Origin: DASPJR01 sp035628505
GTDB taxonomy: Bacteria > Planctomycetota > SZUA-567 > H5-PLA8
Reading direction: 5' to 3'
Assembly: GCA_035628505.1 (NCBI GenBank)
Contig: DASPJR010000019.1
Location: forward strand, 1 to 60,074
DNA: 60,074 bases
Under the pieces are notes generated by a model that was not told the DNA's origin, did no database searches, and saw nothing but the letters and a program-made list of their open reading frames with translations. Shown here piece by piece: positions 42,960-50,294 of this stretch. How positions within the stretch are numbered: position 1 is the first letter of the stretch; each line of letters begins with the position of its first letter. Position numbers and translations under genes: made by a program.

Positions 42960-44798
42960 TCAGGACGTCAATGCCAGGTCGTCCACATCGGTCGAGCCTT
43001 CCGCGCCGGCGTTTTCCTGGCGCCGCAGCATGCTGGCGTACAGACCCTGCCGAGCCAGGAGCTGCTGGTGCGAGCCCTGCTCGGCAATCGTCCCCGCCTG
43101 CATGACGTAGATCCAGTCGCATTGGGTCGCGGTCTCCAGCCGGTGCGTGACGAGGATGATCGTGCGCTTCCCTTTCAGGCGCTGCAGTGTCTCGATTACC
43201 CATTGTTCGTGCTTGAGATCGAGCGCGCTCGTGGGTTCATCGAGAATCAGGATTGGCGCCTGCGTCAGCAGCGCGCGCGCGATGGCCAGCCGCTGACGCT
43301 GTCCGCCGGAAAGGTTCTGTCCGCCTTCGGTGATCTCCGTTTCATACCCATCCGGCAACGCCTCGATGAACTCGGCCGCGCCGGCATCCATCGCAGCAGC
43401 CTGAATTTCAAGCTCGCTGGCGTCATCGTTCCCGTACGCAATGTTCTCCGCCACTGTGCCCGGAAACAGCGGACTATCCTGCATCACCAGCGCCATATGC
43501 CGCCGCACGTCGGCAACCTTTATCGAACGGAGATCGTGATCGTCGAGCCGCAATGACCCTTCCTGGGGATCATAAAAGCGTGGCAGCAGATTCAGCAGCG
43601 TGCTCTTGCCTGTGCCGCTGGGGCCCAGGAACGCGACCATCCGGCCCGGCTCAATGCGTGCACTGATGTTCTTCAGCACCGGCACGCCGGCTTGGTAGGC
43701 GAAGTTCACGTTCTCAAGCCAAAGCGTGCGCGGCCGCAGCGACAGCGGAATCGCACCGGGAGCGTCCGCAATCTCCGTTTTCTCATCGAGCACTTCGAAG
43801 ACACGCTCGCAAGCCGCCGCGTGCGTCTGAATCTTCGCGCCGAAGCCAATGACCAATCCCAGCGGATCCCAGAGCTGCCCAAGGTAAACCATGAACACCA
43901 TCAGATCGCCGCAGGTCAGACCATTCTTCACGGAGTTGACAAACTGATCCTGGTAAACGAGGTAGCCGCCGTAGCCGAAGATCACCGCGCCGCCGAGCGC
44001 AAAAATGACCTGCACCGCCAGGGGGTAAAGCTGCTCCTGCCAGTTCAAGCGCATCGCCGCGCCGACGCTGCGATCCACCGTGCCTTTGAAGCGCAGCGCC
44101 TCGCTGCGCTGGCGCCCGAAGGCCTGAATCAGCCCCATCGAAGCCATGGAGCGCTGAATCGACGTGGTCATCGCCGCGTCCTGGCGTTTTGATTCCGCAG
44201 CGCGGCGTCTGATTTTTTTTCCGAAGTGAATGTTGGCCACGACCAGCAGCGGCGTGATCGAAAGTGCGAAGACCGTCAGCGCAACATTGCGCGACAGCAT
44301 GATGAGAATCATCGCCGTGAGCGTCACCGCGGCCGTGCAGGCGCCGATGAGCGTATCGAGAATGCCCCAGGGACCCATGCTGTCGGAGGCAAGGCGGTAA
44401 ATGGAATCACCCTGCGTTCGCGAGCGGTGCCAGCCGAGGCTTAAATCCTGCAGCCGTTCGTACAGCTGCGTGCGCACGCGCGTGATGCCGTTGTACTTGA
44501 TGCGGTTGTTCAGCATCATGCGCAGCATCCACAACGTGTCCTGCAGGATCTTAATGAGCATCCCTATGCCGGCGATGCCCAGGACCTGCGCAATTTTGTT
44601 TGTGCCAAACGGTGATAGAAAGAGCGTATGAATCCATGTCGTTCGCGGTGTCTGCGCGAGAACGGCGTCAATCATGATCGCCATCGGCCAGGCATGAAGG
44701 AGATTCAGCCCGACGGAGCCGGCAATCATCGCGACCAGCAGCAGGATCAGCTTTGCGTCGCGCCGGAAATAAGAAATGGATCGAAGGATGAAACGCAT
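42960..44798 (-). CDS. ABC transporter, fused permease-ATPase (MsbA/lipid-exporter type)
   Basis: 612 residues from ATG 44798; a frame to 44861 exists but lacks a ribosome site. The N-terminal half is an ABC_membrane exporter domain with six helices (LILLLVAMIAGSVGLNLLHA, VALTVFALSITPLLVVANIH, VIFALGGAVIFGYGGYLVYQ). The C-terminal ATPase has FLGPSGTGKSTLLNLLPRFY (Walker A), ALVMQDSPLFPGTVAENIAY (Q-loop), LSGGQRQRLAIARALL (signature), PILILDEPTSALD (Walker B) and VTHRLETA. Half-transporters of this layout form homodimers that export lipids, peptides or drugs. The substrate is unknown; no dedicated partner gene is adjacent, although the metalloprotease gene follows about 115 bp downstream on the same strand. 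Confidence 0.9.
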   Translation of the reverse strand: MRFILRSISYFRRDAKLILLLVAMIAGSVGLNLLHAWPMAIMIDAVLAQTPRTTWIHTLFLSPFGTNKIAQVLGIAGIGMLIKILQDTLWMLRMMLNNRIKYNGITRVRTQLYERLQDLSLGWHRSRTQGDSIYRLASDSMGPWGILDTLIGACTAAVTLTAMILIMLSRNVALTVFALSITPLLVVANIHFGKKIRRRAAESKRQDAAMTTSIQRSMASMGLIQAFGRQRSEALRFKGTVDRSVGAAMRLNWQEQLYPLAVQVIFALGGAVIFGYGGYLVYQDQFVNSVKNGLTCGDLMVFMVYLGQLWDPLGLVIGFGAKIQTHAAACERVFEVLDEKTEIADAPGAIPLSLRPRTLWLENVNFAYQAGVPVLKNISARIEPGRMVAFLGPSGTGKSTLLNLLPRFYDPQEGSLRLDDHDLRSIKVADVRRHMALVMQDSPLFPGTVAENIAYGNDDASELEIQAAAMDAGAAEFIEALPDGYETEITEGGQNLSGGQRQRLAIARALLTQAPILILDEPTSALDLKHEQWVIETLQRLKGKRTIILVTHRLETATQCDWIYVMQAGTIAEQGSHQQLLARQGLYASMLRRQENAGAEGSTDVDDLALTS

Positions 44799-44997
44799 TT
44801 CATAAAGCCCCCAGGACCCAACAAGTCCGGAATTCCTCGATAAAAAAGCACGCAGTCCCATTTATTTAATGCGCCAGATCACGAAGGTCATTCCATGAAT
44901 TTTCCAGATAACACGGAGCTTGCATAAACATCAAAACTGTTTGAAGAAAGTTCGCAGTTGCACACCGGACTGCCGTACCGTAAAGACGGTGCCCGAT

Positions 44998-45019
44998 GCG
45001 GACGTCGCAGTCCGCTTTT
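44998..45019 (+). terminator. Hairpin with short T-run upstream of mscL
   Basis: GCGGAC (44998-45003) pairs with GTCCGC (45010-45015) around a 6-nt loop and is followed by TTTT. It lies about 30 nt before the mscL start on the same strand, so it could be a leader structure or a weak terminator. No plus-strand gene precedes it closely. Confidence 0.35.
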
Positions 45020-45049
45020 CAATGACTGGGCGCGGAGCAAGAAACCGTC

Positions 45050-45493
45050 ATGGGGATGCTGAAAGAATTCAAAGAATTTGCCGTAAAGGGAAACGTGCTC
45101 GACATGGCCGTCGGTATCGTCATCGGCGCAGCCTTTGGAAAAATAGTGAGTTCGTTTGTTGCTGATGTTCTCATGCCGCCGATTGGAATGATGCTCGGCA
45201 AGCTCGACTTCAGCAATCTCTTCATCAGCCTGTCGGGGAAGCAGTACGAATCATTGAAAGCTGCCAAGGACGCTGGCGCGCCGACGATCAACTACGGCTT
45301 ATTTCTAAACACCGTTCTTGATTTCACCATCGTGGCGTTCGCCATTTTTCTGCTGGTCAAACAGGTCAACCGCTGGCGCGGCCCCGCTCCGACTCCGCCG
45401 CCGCCGCCTGCCACGAAAGAGTGTCCCAAATGTTTCAGCGCGATTAATCCCAAGGCCACGCGTTGCCCGCAGTGCACGGCAGAGATTGGGTAA
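45050..45493 (+). CDS. mscL: Large-conductance mechanosensitive channel MscL with C-terminal zinc ribbon
   Basis: 147 residues. The conserved N-terminal amphipathic helix and first membrane helix are KEFKEFAVKGNVLDMAVGIV IGAAFGKIVSSFVADVLMPP; the second helix is VLDFTIVAFAIFLLVKQVNR. A periplasmic loop separates them. The homopentamer opens under membrane tension and releases solutes on osmotic down-shock. A Pro-rich linker (PAPTPPPPPATK) leads to a C-terminal pair of CxxC motifs, CPKCFSAINPKATRCPQC, a zinc-ribbon-like knuckle absent in E. coli MscL (136 residues). The start could also be the in-frame ATG six bases downstream. Confidence 0.95.
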   Translation: MGMLKEFKEFAVKGNVLDMAVGIVIGAAFGKIVSSFVADVLMPPIGMMLGKLDFSNLFISLSGKQYESLKAAKDAGAPTINYGLFLNTVLDFTIVAFAIFLLVKQVNRWRGPAPTPPPPPATKECPKCFSAINPKATRCPQCTAEIG

Positions 45494-45511
45494 CGCATAA
45501 GCGAGATGGGG

Positions 45512-45653
45512 GGTGGCCCGGACAAAGTCCGGGTGCCGCAGGCACATCCAACCCTACTTGGGTGTGCTTAAACTGGAGTCGCTGCATAAAGGAAGGGCAG
45601 CATCCAAGGAGGGATGAATGTCGCTTCGCGACCCGGACTTCGTCCGGGCCACC
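45512..45653. repeat. CCCGGAC-type inverted repeat pair
   Basis: GGTGGCCCGGACAAAGTCCG at 45512 and its near-complement ending at 45653 (CGGACTTCGTCCGGGCCACC) differ at few positions over about 25 nt. Each arm is itself a hairpin, CCCGGAC-(3 nt)-GTCCGGG. The pair encloses about 90 bp with no gene and lies between the convergent ends of mscL and the XRE-cupin gene. Confidence 0.75.
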
Positions 45654-45676
45654 CGGTTCGGTTCATGCATTATGCA

Positions 45677-46270
45677 TCATGCATTAGCCCGGTAAATGTC
45701 TACCAGGAATGCCACCGCCTCCGTGCGGCCGGTGTTCTCGATCGAGTGCGCAACGTCGGCCGGATAGTGCGCGGAATCACCCTGCTGTAATTCCTGCTGC
45801 TCGCCGCCGGAGGTGACTTTCAGAGTGCCGCGCTGAACGGTGAGAAATTCGCGCGTGCCGGTGAAATGGGGCGAGCTCGCCAGCGTTTTCCCAGGCTTTA
45901 AAACGAGCTCGTAGAACTCGACGTCTTTTTCCAGATTCAACGGCGAAAGCGTGCGGATGCGGCAGTCTTCGTCCGAGCGGAAATGAAAGGTGCGGTCGCT
46001 GGCGCGGATGACATCGATCGCCGGCTTGCTCGACGGCAAATCGAGCAGGTCGCCAAGCGAAAGCCCGAACGCCTGCGCAATCTTGTACGCCACGCCGAGC
46101 GTCGGGTTCGCCTGATTGCGTTCGATCTGGCTGAGCATCGATCGGCTGACGTTGCACGCCGACGAAAGCTGTTCCAGCGTCCAGCCTTTTTTCTTGCGCA
46201 GATCTTTCACGCGGTCGCAGAGATGCTTCGCGAGCGGCTCCGTGGTATCAGCTTTCTCTTTTTTCGCCAT
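45677..46270 (-). CDS. XRE family transcriptional regulator with cupin domain
   Basis: 197 residues from ATG 46270, chosen for GGAG five bases upstream; the longer frame to 46387 runs through a REP-like repeat. The helix-turn-helix (about 17-72) is RVKDLRKKKGWTLEQLSSAC, NVSRSMLSQIERNQANPTLG and VAYKIAQAFGLSLGDLL. The cupin_2 domain (about 115-190) contains FYELVLKPGKTLASSPHFTG, EFLTVQRGTLKVTSGGEQQE and DSAHYPADVAHSIENTGRTE. This HTH-cupin architecture is that of PuuR/SutR-like regulators, often controlling amino-acid or amine catabolism with the cupin sensing a small molecule. It is divergent from tdh-kbl, with repeated sites between, so it likely controls threonine breakdown and its own expression. 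Confidence 0.9.
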   Translation of the reverse strand: MAKKEKADTTEPLAKHLCDRVKDLRKKKGWTLEQLSSACNVSRSMLSQIERNQANPTLGVAYKIAQAFGLSLGDLLDLPSSKPAIDVIRASDRTFHFRSDEDCRIRTLSPLNLEKDVEFYELVLKPGKTLASSPHFTGTREFLTVQRGTLKVTSGGEQQELQQGDSAHYPADVAHSIENTGRTEAVAFLVDIYRANA

Positions 46271-46294
46271 CGTTACTCCCGTGCCGTTTTTCTC

Positions 46295-46336
46295 CCTCTC
46301 CCCTTGCGGGAGAGGGTAGGGTGAGGGGTTAGCCGT
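46295..46336. repeat. GGGAGAGGG-type REP-like element
   Basis: This 42-nt copy (CCTCTCCCCTTGCGGGAGAG at its start, GGGGTTAGCCGT at its end) is nearly identical, in reverse orientation, to 30489-30530. It occupies the leader of the XRE-cupin gene, so a transcript starting near the operators would carry it upstream of the start codon. Confidence 0.8.
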
Positions 46337-46389
46337 TCTCAGTCTACGCGCGCACACGTTCAGTTCGACCGCCAGACCCTCTTCCATAT

Positions 46390-46469
46390 TTCCATTATAT
46401 CGAATTTTTGTCTTGTAAACCGCACAAAACCGTGTTCAATATAGTGGAATGATGGTTCGATATAAAGGA
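46390..46469. promoter_or_regulatory. Three-copy operator between XRE-cupin gene and tdh
   Basis: Three related sites: complement of 46390-46404 reads TTCGATATAATGGAA; 46435-46449 reads TTCAATATAGTGGAA; 46456-46469 reads TTCGATATAAAGGA. Each has a TTC(A/G)ATATAxxGGA core with imperfect dyad symmetry. The first is toward the regulator gene, the second sits where a tdh -10 box is expected, and the third overlaps the tdh ribosome site (AAAGGAG). Repression of both directions by the adjacent XRE-cupin protein is inferred. Confidence 0.7.
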
Positions 46470-46479
46470 GACTTTTTGC

Positions 46480-47640
46480 ATGAGCACTCCCCTTCCCCGC
46501 ACGATGACGGCTCTGAAAAAAATCAGCGCGGCCCCGGGGCTGACGCACGTTGAAGGCGTCGAGGTCCCGAAAGTTGGACCGCGGGATGTGCTCATCGCGG
46601 TCACGCATGCGGGCATCTGCGGGACGGACCGCCACATCTATGAGTGGGACGCCTGGAGCGCCGCACGTATCCCGGTGGGCATTACCACCGGCCATGAATT
46701 TGTCGGCCGCGTTGCCGCTGTCGGAGATGCGGTGACGCGCACGCGCGTGGGCGAGCGTGTCAGTGCCGAGGGTCACATCGGCTGCGGCGTCTGCCGCCCT
46801 TGCCGCACCGGCAACGCGCACATCTGCGACAAGGTCGACATCATCGGCATCGATCGCGACGGCTGCTTCGCGCAGTTCGTCTCCGTGCCTGAAGAAAACG
46901 TCTGGCCCGTCCACGCTGACATCCCCGATCACGTCGCTGCGATTTTCGATCCGCTCGGCAATGCCATGCACACCGTCATGGCCGCAAACGTCAGCGGCAA
47001 GACCGTGCTCATTACCGGTGTCGGAATCATTGGACTCATGGCCGTCTCAATCGCGCGCCACGCCGGGGCCACCAGGATTCTGGTCAGCGACATCGATCCG
47101 CGCCGCCTGAAACTAGCGCGCGAACTGGGTGCTGACGAAGCGTACGTCGCCACGGATGAAAGCTGGCCGGAAAAAGCGCGTGAAGCCACTGGCGGACTCG
47201 GTCCGCAGGTGCTGCTTGAAATGAGCGGCAACGCACGCGCCATCAGCCAGGGTTTCAAGGCGCTGGCCAATGGCGGCACGGCGGCGCTGCTGGGTATTCC
47301 CGCGAGGCCGGTCTCATTCAACCTCGCGGACGAAATCATTTTCAAGGGTGCGACGGTGCTTGGCATCAACGGCCGCCGCATGTACGAGACGTGGTACCAG
47401 GTCGAAGACTATGTCCGCAGCGGGCGTTTTCCCGCTGACAAAATTATCACGCATCAACTTCCGCTCGACGATTTCAACGAAGGCTTCAAGCTGATGCAGA
47501 GCGGCGACGCGATCAAAGTCGTCCTGCGTGTTCCTGCACCGGAGAAAACATCATGCCCTGTTCAGCGTTCGACGTCCGCACCCGTGAGCTCCTCGATTCG
47601 CTCCGCGACAGCCGCCAGCTCAAGCGTCTCCGCTACGTAA
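46480..47640 (+). CDS. tdh: L-threonine 3-dehydrogenase (zinc-dependent), C-terminally extended
   Basis: 386 residues; ribosome site AAAGGAG. Medium-chain dehydrogenase features: catalytic zinc region THAGICGTDRHIYEWDAWSA and TTGHEFVGRV, structural zinc motif GCGVCRPCRTGNAHIC, and NAD-binding VLITGVGIIGLMAVSIARHA followed by ILVSDID. The WDAW segment and the pairing with kbl identify threonine 3-dehydrogenase, which oxidises threonine to 2-amino-3-ketobutyrate. E. coli Tdh has 341 residues; here the family sequence ends at about GDAIKVVLRV and about 35 extra Ser/Ala-rich residues follow (SAPVSSSIRSATAASSSVSA), because the frame continues 88 bases into kbl. This looks like loss of an original stop near 47550, a natural overlap, or a base error. 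Confidence 0.93.
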   Translation: MSTPLPRTMTALKKISAAPGLTHVEGVEVPKVGPRDVLIAVTHAGICGTDRHIYEWDAWSAARIPVGITTGHEFVGRVAAVGDAVTRTRVGERVSAEGHIGCGVCRPCRTGNAHICDKVDIIGIDRDGCFAQFVSVPEENVWPVHADIPDHVAAIFDPLGNAMHTVMAANVSGKTVLITGVGIIGLMAVSIARHAGATRILVSDIDPRRLKLARELGADEAYVATDESWPEKAREATGGLGPQVLLEMSGNARAISQGFKALANGGTAALLGIPARPVSFNLADEIIFKGATVLGINGRRMYETWYQVEDYVRSGRFPADKIITHQLPLDDFNEGFKLMQSGDAIKVVLRVPAPEKTSCPVQRSTSAPVSSSIRSATAASSSVSAT

Positions 47641-48725
47641 GTGGTCCGCTGGGCGCGACCGTCCGCGTCGAAGGCGCCGGCGAGCTGATCGTTCTATGCT
47701 CGAATAATTACCTGGGCCTGGCCGATCACCCGGAAGTGATCGCCGCCGGCGCTGAAGGCCTTAAGCAGTACGGTGCCGGCACCGCTTCGGTGCGCTTTAT
47801 CTGTGGGACGCTGGATTGCCATCGCCGCATCGAGCAGTCCATCGCGCGATTCGTCGGCGCCGACGCGTCGCTCACCTACGTGAGCTGCTGGAACGCGAAC
47901 GAAGCGGTGATCGCGACCTGCGCAGGGCCCGAAGACGTGATCATCTCCGATGAACTCAATCATGCGAGCATCATCGATGGCTGCCGCCTGGCGCGGCCGC
48001 GCGAGCGCACCGTGTACAAGCACGGCGATCTCGGCGATCTTGAAGCCAAGCTCAAGGCAGCTGCGGGACACGGCGTACGCTGGGTGATCAGCGATGGCGT
48101 CTTCAGCATGGAAGGCTCGCTGGCCAAGCTGCCCGATCTTGTGCGTCTGTGCCGCACGTATGACGCCATGCTGATCCTCGACGATTCGCACGGCATTGGC
48201 GTTCTCGGCAAAACTGGCCGCGGCACGCCCGAACATTTCAATTTGCTCGGCCAGATCGACGTGATCACCGGCACACTCGGCAAAGCACTGGGCGGGGCAG
48301 CCGGGGGCTACGTCGCCGGCAAGCCGCACCTGATCGAGCTGCTCGTTCAGCGCAGCCGCCCGAGCCTGTTCTCTAACGCGCTGCCGGCGACTGTGGCCTT
48401 CAGTGCGAACAAGGCCATCGAGATCGTCGAACGCGAGCCGCAGCGCGTAGCACGATTGCATGACAATGTGCGACGCGTGCGTGAGGGCCTGAAAAAACTA
48501 GGTTTCGATTGCCACGAGTCACCTTCGGCGATTATCCCCATCATGATTGGCGACACCGCCGAGGCGATTGCCAAGAGCGAGCGCCTGCTCGAGCTGGGCG
48601 TATGGGTCGTTGCCTTCGGATACCCCGTCGTTCCACAGGGCCAGGCGCGCCTGCGCGTGCAGGTCTCGGCCGCGCTCACTGACGCGCACATCCAGAAAGC
48701 CCTCGACGCCTTCGCGAAGCTGTAA
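47553..48725 (+). CDS. kbl: 2-amino-3-ketobutyrate CoA ligase (glycine C-acetyltransferase)
   Basis: 390 residues, close to the E. coli 398. A PLP-dependent alpha-oxoamine synthase: LCSNNYLGLADHPEVIAAGA, YGAGTASVRFICGTLDCHRR, SDELNHASIIDGCRLARPRE, VFSMEGSLAKLPDLVRLCRT, LILDDSHGIGVLGKTGRGTP, and the PLP-binding lysine in TGTLGKALGGAAGGYVAGK (Lys244). It cleaves the Tdh product with CoA to glycine and acetyl-CoA. GGAG lies 8 nt before ATG 47553, which is inside the tdh frame. SVRFICGT and RGTPEHFNL separate it from BioF and serine palmitoyltransferase. It is followed by a paired repeat element and then sdaA. Confidence 0.95.
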   Translation: MPCSAFDVRTRELLDSLRDSRQLKRLRYVSGPLGATVRVEGAGELIVLCSNNYLGLADHPEVIAAGAEGLKQYGAGTASVRFICGTLDCHRRIEQSIARFVGADASLTYVSCWNANEAVIATCAGPEDVIISDELNHASIIDGCRLARPRERTVYKHGDLGDLEAKLKAAAGHGVRWVISDGVFSMEGSLAKLPDLVRLCRTYDAMLILDDSHGIGVLGKTGRGTPEHFNLLGQIDVITGTLGKALGGAAGGYVAGKPHLIELLVQRSRPSLFSNALPATVAFSANKAIEIVEREPQRVARLHDNVRRVREGLKKLGFDCHESPSAIIPIMIGDTAEAIAKSERLLELGVWVVAFGYPVVPQGQARLRVQVSAALTDAHIQKALDAFAKL

Positions 48726-48728
48726 TCC

Positions 48729-48857
48729 TTCTCCCCTCCGGGGAGGCCGAGCGAGCGCAGCGAGACCGTGATGAGGGGTGACCATTTCTTGCAAGATACG
48801 TCTTCCCCTCACCCCGCGTTCGCTCCGCTCACGTCGGCCCTCTCCCTTTGGAGAGGG
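48729..48857. repeat. BIME-like paired repeat element (kbl-sdaA)
   Basis: Two inverted arms flank a spacer. The left arm ends in a variant with GAGCGAGCGCAGCGAGAC; the right arm is the A variant CGCGTTCGCTCCGCTCACG followed by CCCTCTCCCTTTGGAGAGGG. The right arm is nearly identical (one difference in about 56) to that at 50222-50277. It fills most of the gap between kbl and sdaA. Confidence 0.85.
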
Positions 48858-48904
48858 AAACGACGCGTGCTGGCCAAACGTTGCGAATGAGGTTTAATAC
48901 ACCT

Positions 48905-50113
48905 ATGGAAAGCCTGCGCGAATTATTCCGCACGGGAGCGGGTCCCTCCAGCAGCCACACCATGGGGCCGCAGCGTGCGGCGCTGCAGTTACGCGCGGGC
49001 ACGCCCGAAGCGAAATCGTTCCGCGTAATTCTTTACGGAAGTCTGGCCGCGACCGGCCGGGGCCATCTCACCGATGCGGCGCTCGAGAAAGCCTTCTCGC
49101 CGCTGCCCGTCGAGATTCATTTCAAGGCCGATGTCGTTTTGCCCTTTCATCCAAACGGCATGGACTTCGAAGCGCTCGATTCGGCCGGCCAGAAAATAAA
49201 ACAGTGGCGCGTGTTCAGCGTTGGTGGCGGCGCGCTGCGCGAAGAGGGCGCAGGCGTCCCACCGAGCGTCTATCCCGTGAACACGATGGAGCAGATCGTA
49301 GCCTGGTGCGGCGAACGCAACGCGCCCATCTGGAAATTTGTCGAACAGACCGAGGGCGCCGGGATCTGGAATTATCTCGCGCAATGCTGGGGCGCCATGA
49401 AGGACGCGATCGCGCGCGGGCTTTCTGCCGAAGGCATTCTGCCCGGCGGCTTGAAGCTTCAGCGTCGCGCCAGGAATGTTTACAGCGCCGCCTCTCCTTT
49501 AAAGGGACTCTCGCGAACGACGGGCGTGCTCTCGTCGTACGCACTGGCGGTCATGGAAGAAAATGCATCGGCCGGCATCGTGGTGACCGCGCCGACGTGC
49601 GGCGCCTGCGGGGTCGTGCCGGCGACGCTGAAGTACCTCGAAGAGGCTAACACTTTTTCAGAGCAGGACATTCTGCGCGCGCTCGCGACGGCCGGGCTCG
49701 TCGGCAATCTTGTGAAGACGAACGCTTCGATCAGCGGCGCCGAAGTCGGCTGCCAGGGCGAAGTGGGAACCGCGTGCGCGATGGCCGCGGCCGCAGCCGC
49801 TCAGTTGCTGGGCGGCACGCCGCGGCAGATCGAGTACGCTGCAGAGATGGGCATGGAGCACCACTTGGGCCTGACGTGCGATCCAGTGATGGGCCTCGTC
49901 CAGATTCCGTGCATCGAGCGCAATGCATTCGCCGCGACACGCGCGCTGACAGCCGCCGAATTCGCGCTGCTCAGCGACGGCAAGCACAGGATTTCGTTCG
50001 ACCAGGTGGTTGAAACAATGAAGCAGACGGGAAAGGCGCTGCCGTCGGCGTTTCGCGAAACGTCTGAAGGCGGACTGGCGAGCCTCTACAAGCAGGCGTC
50101 GCACCCGATGTAG
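48905..50113 (+). CDS. sdaA: L-serine ammonia-lyase, iron-sulfur dependent, single chain
   Basis: 402 residues from ATG 48905, chosen because MESLRELFRTGAGPSSSHTM aligns with the SdaA N-terminus; the longer frame begins in a repeat. The N-terminal beta domain carries GPSSSHTMGP (substrate/allosteric region) and the C-terminal alpha domain carries TGVLSSYALAVMEENASAGI, APTCGACGVVPATLKYLEEA, GAEVGCQGEVGTACAMAAAA and LTCDPVMGLVQIPCIERN. Cys283, Cys325 and Cys336 reproduce the 42- and 11-residue spacing I recall for the three 4Fe-4S ligands of the Legionella enzyme. The enzyme deaminates serine to pyruvate and ammonia in the cytoplasm. Placement after tdh-kbl suggests joint amino-acid catabolism: threonine to glycine, then serine to pyruvate. 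Confidence 0.95.
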   Translation: MESLRELFRTGAGPSSSHTMGPQRAALQLRAGTPEAKSFRVILYGSLAATGRGHLTDAALEKAFSPLPVEIHFKADVVLPFHPNGMDFEALDSAGQKIKQWRVFSVGGGALREEGAGVPPSVYPVNTMEQIVAWCGERNAPIWKFVEQTEGAGIWNYLAQCWGAMKDAIARGLSAEGILPGGLKLQRRARNVYSAASPLKGLSRTTGVLSSYALAVMEENASAGIVVTAPTCGACGVVPATLKYLEEANTFSEQDILRALATAGLVGNLVKTNASISGAEVGCQGEVGTACAMAAAAAAQLLGGTPRQIEYAAEMGMEHHLGLTCDPVMGLVQIPCIERNAFAATRALTAAEFALLSDGKHRISFDQVVETMKQTGKALPSAFRETSEGGLASLYKQASHPM

Positions 50114-50117
50114 CCGT

Positions 50118-50277
50118 TCCCTCTCCCTCCGGGAGAGGGCGGACACGAGCGCAAGCGAGTGCCGGGTGAGGGGAAGGCGTTGACTACAGCTAAGTGGCGA
50201 GACTTTTCTGTTCTGCCATGCCTTCCCCTCACCCCGCGTTCGCTCCGCTCACGTCGGCCCTCTCCCTCTGGAGAGGG
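50118..50277. repeat. BIME-like paired repeat element (sdaA-hutH)
   Basis: The left arm is the inverted B variant (GCGGACACGAGCGCAAGCGA) and the right arm the A variant (CGCGTTCGCTCCGCTCACG). The arrangement B'-spacer-A is the reverse complement of the element at 58450-58586, and the start of the spacer (GCGTTGACTACAG) also resembles the one there. Confidence 0.85.
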
Positions 50278-50294
50278 ATTTTTGGAGCGCAATA

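Noticed and set aside
46271..46387. N-terminal extension of the XRE-cupin protein
   Set aside because: The extra 39 codons read through a REP-like element and lack a ribosome site, while ATG 46270 has GGAG at proper distance.
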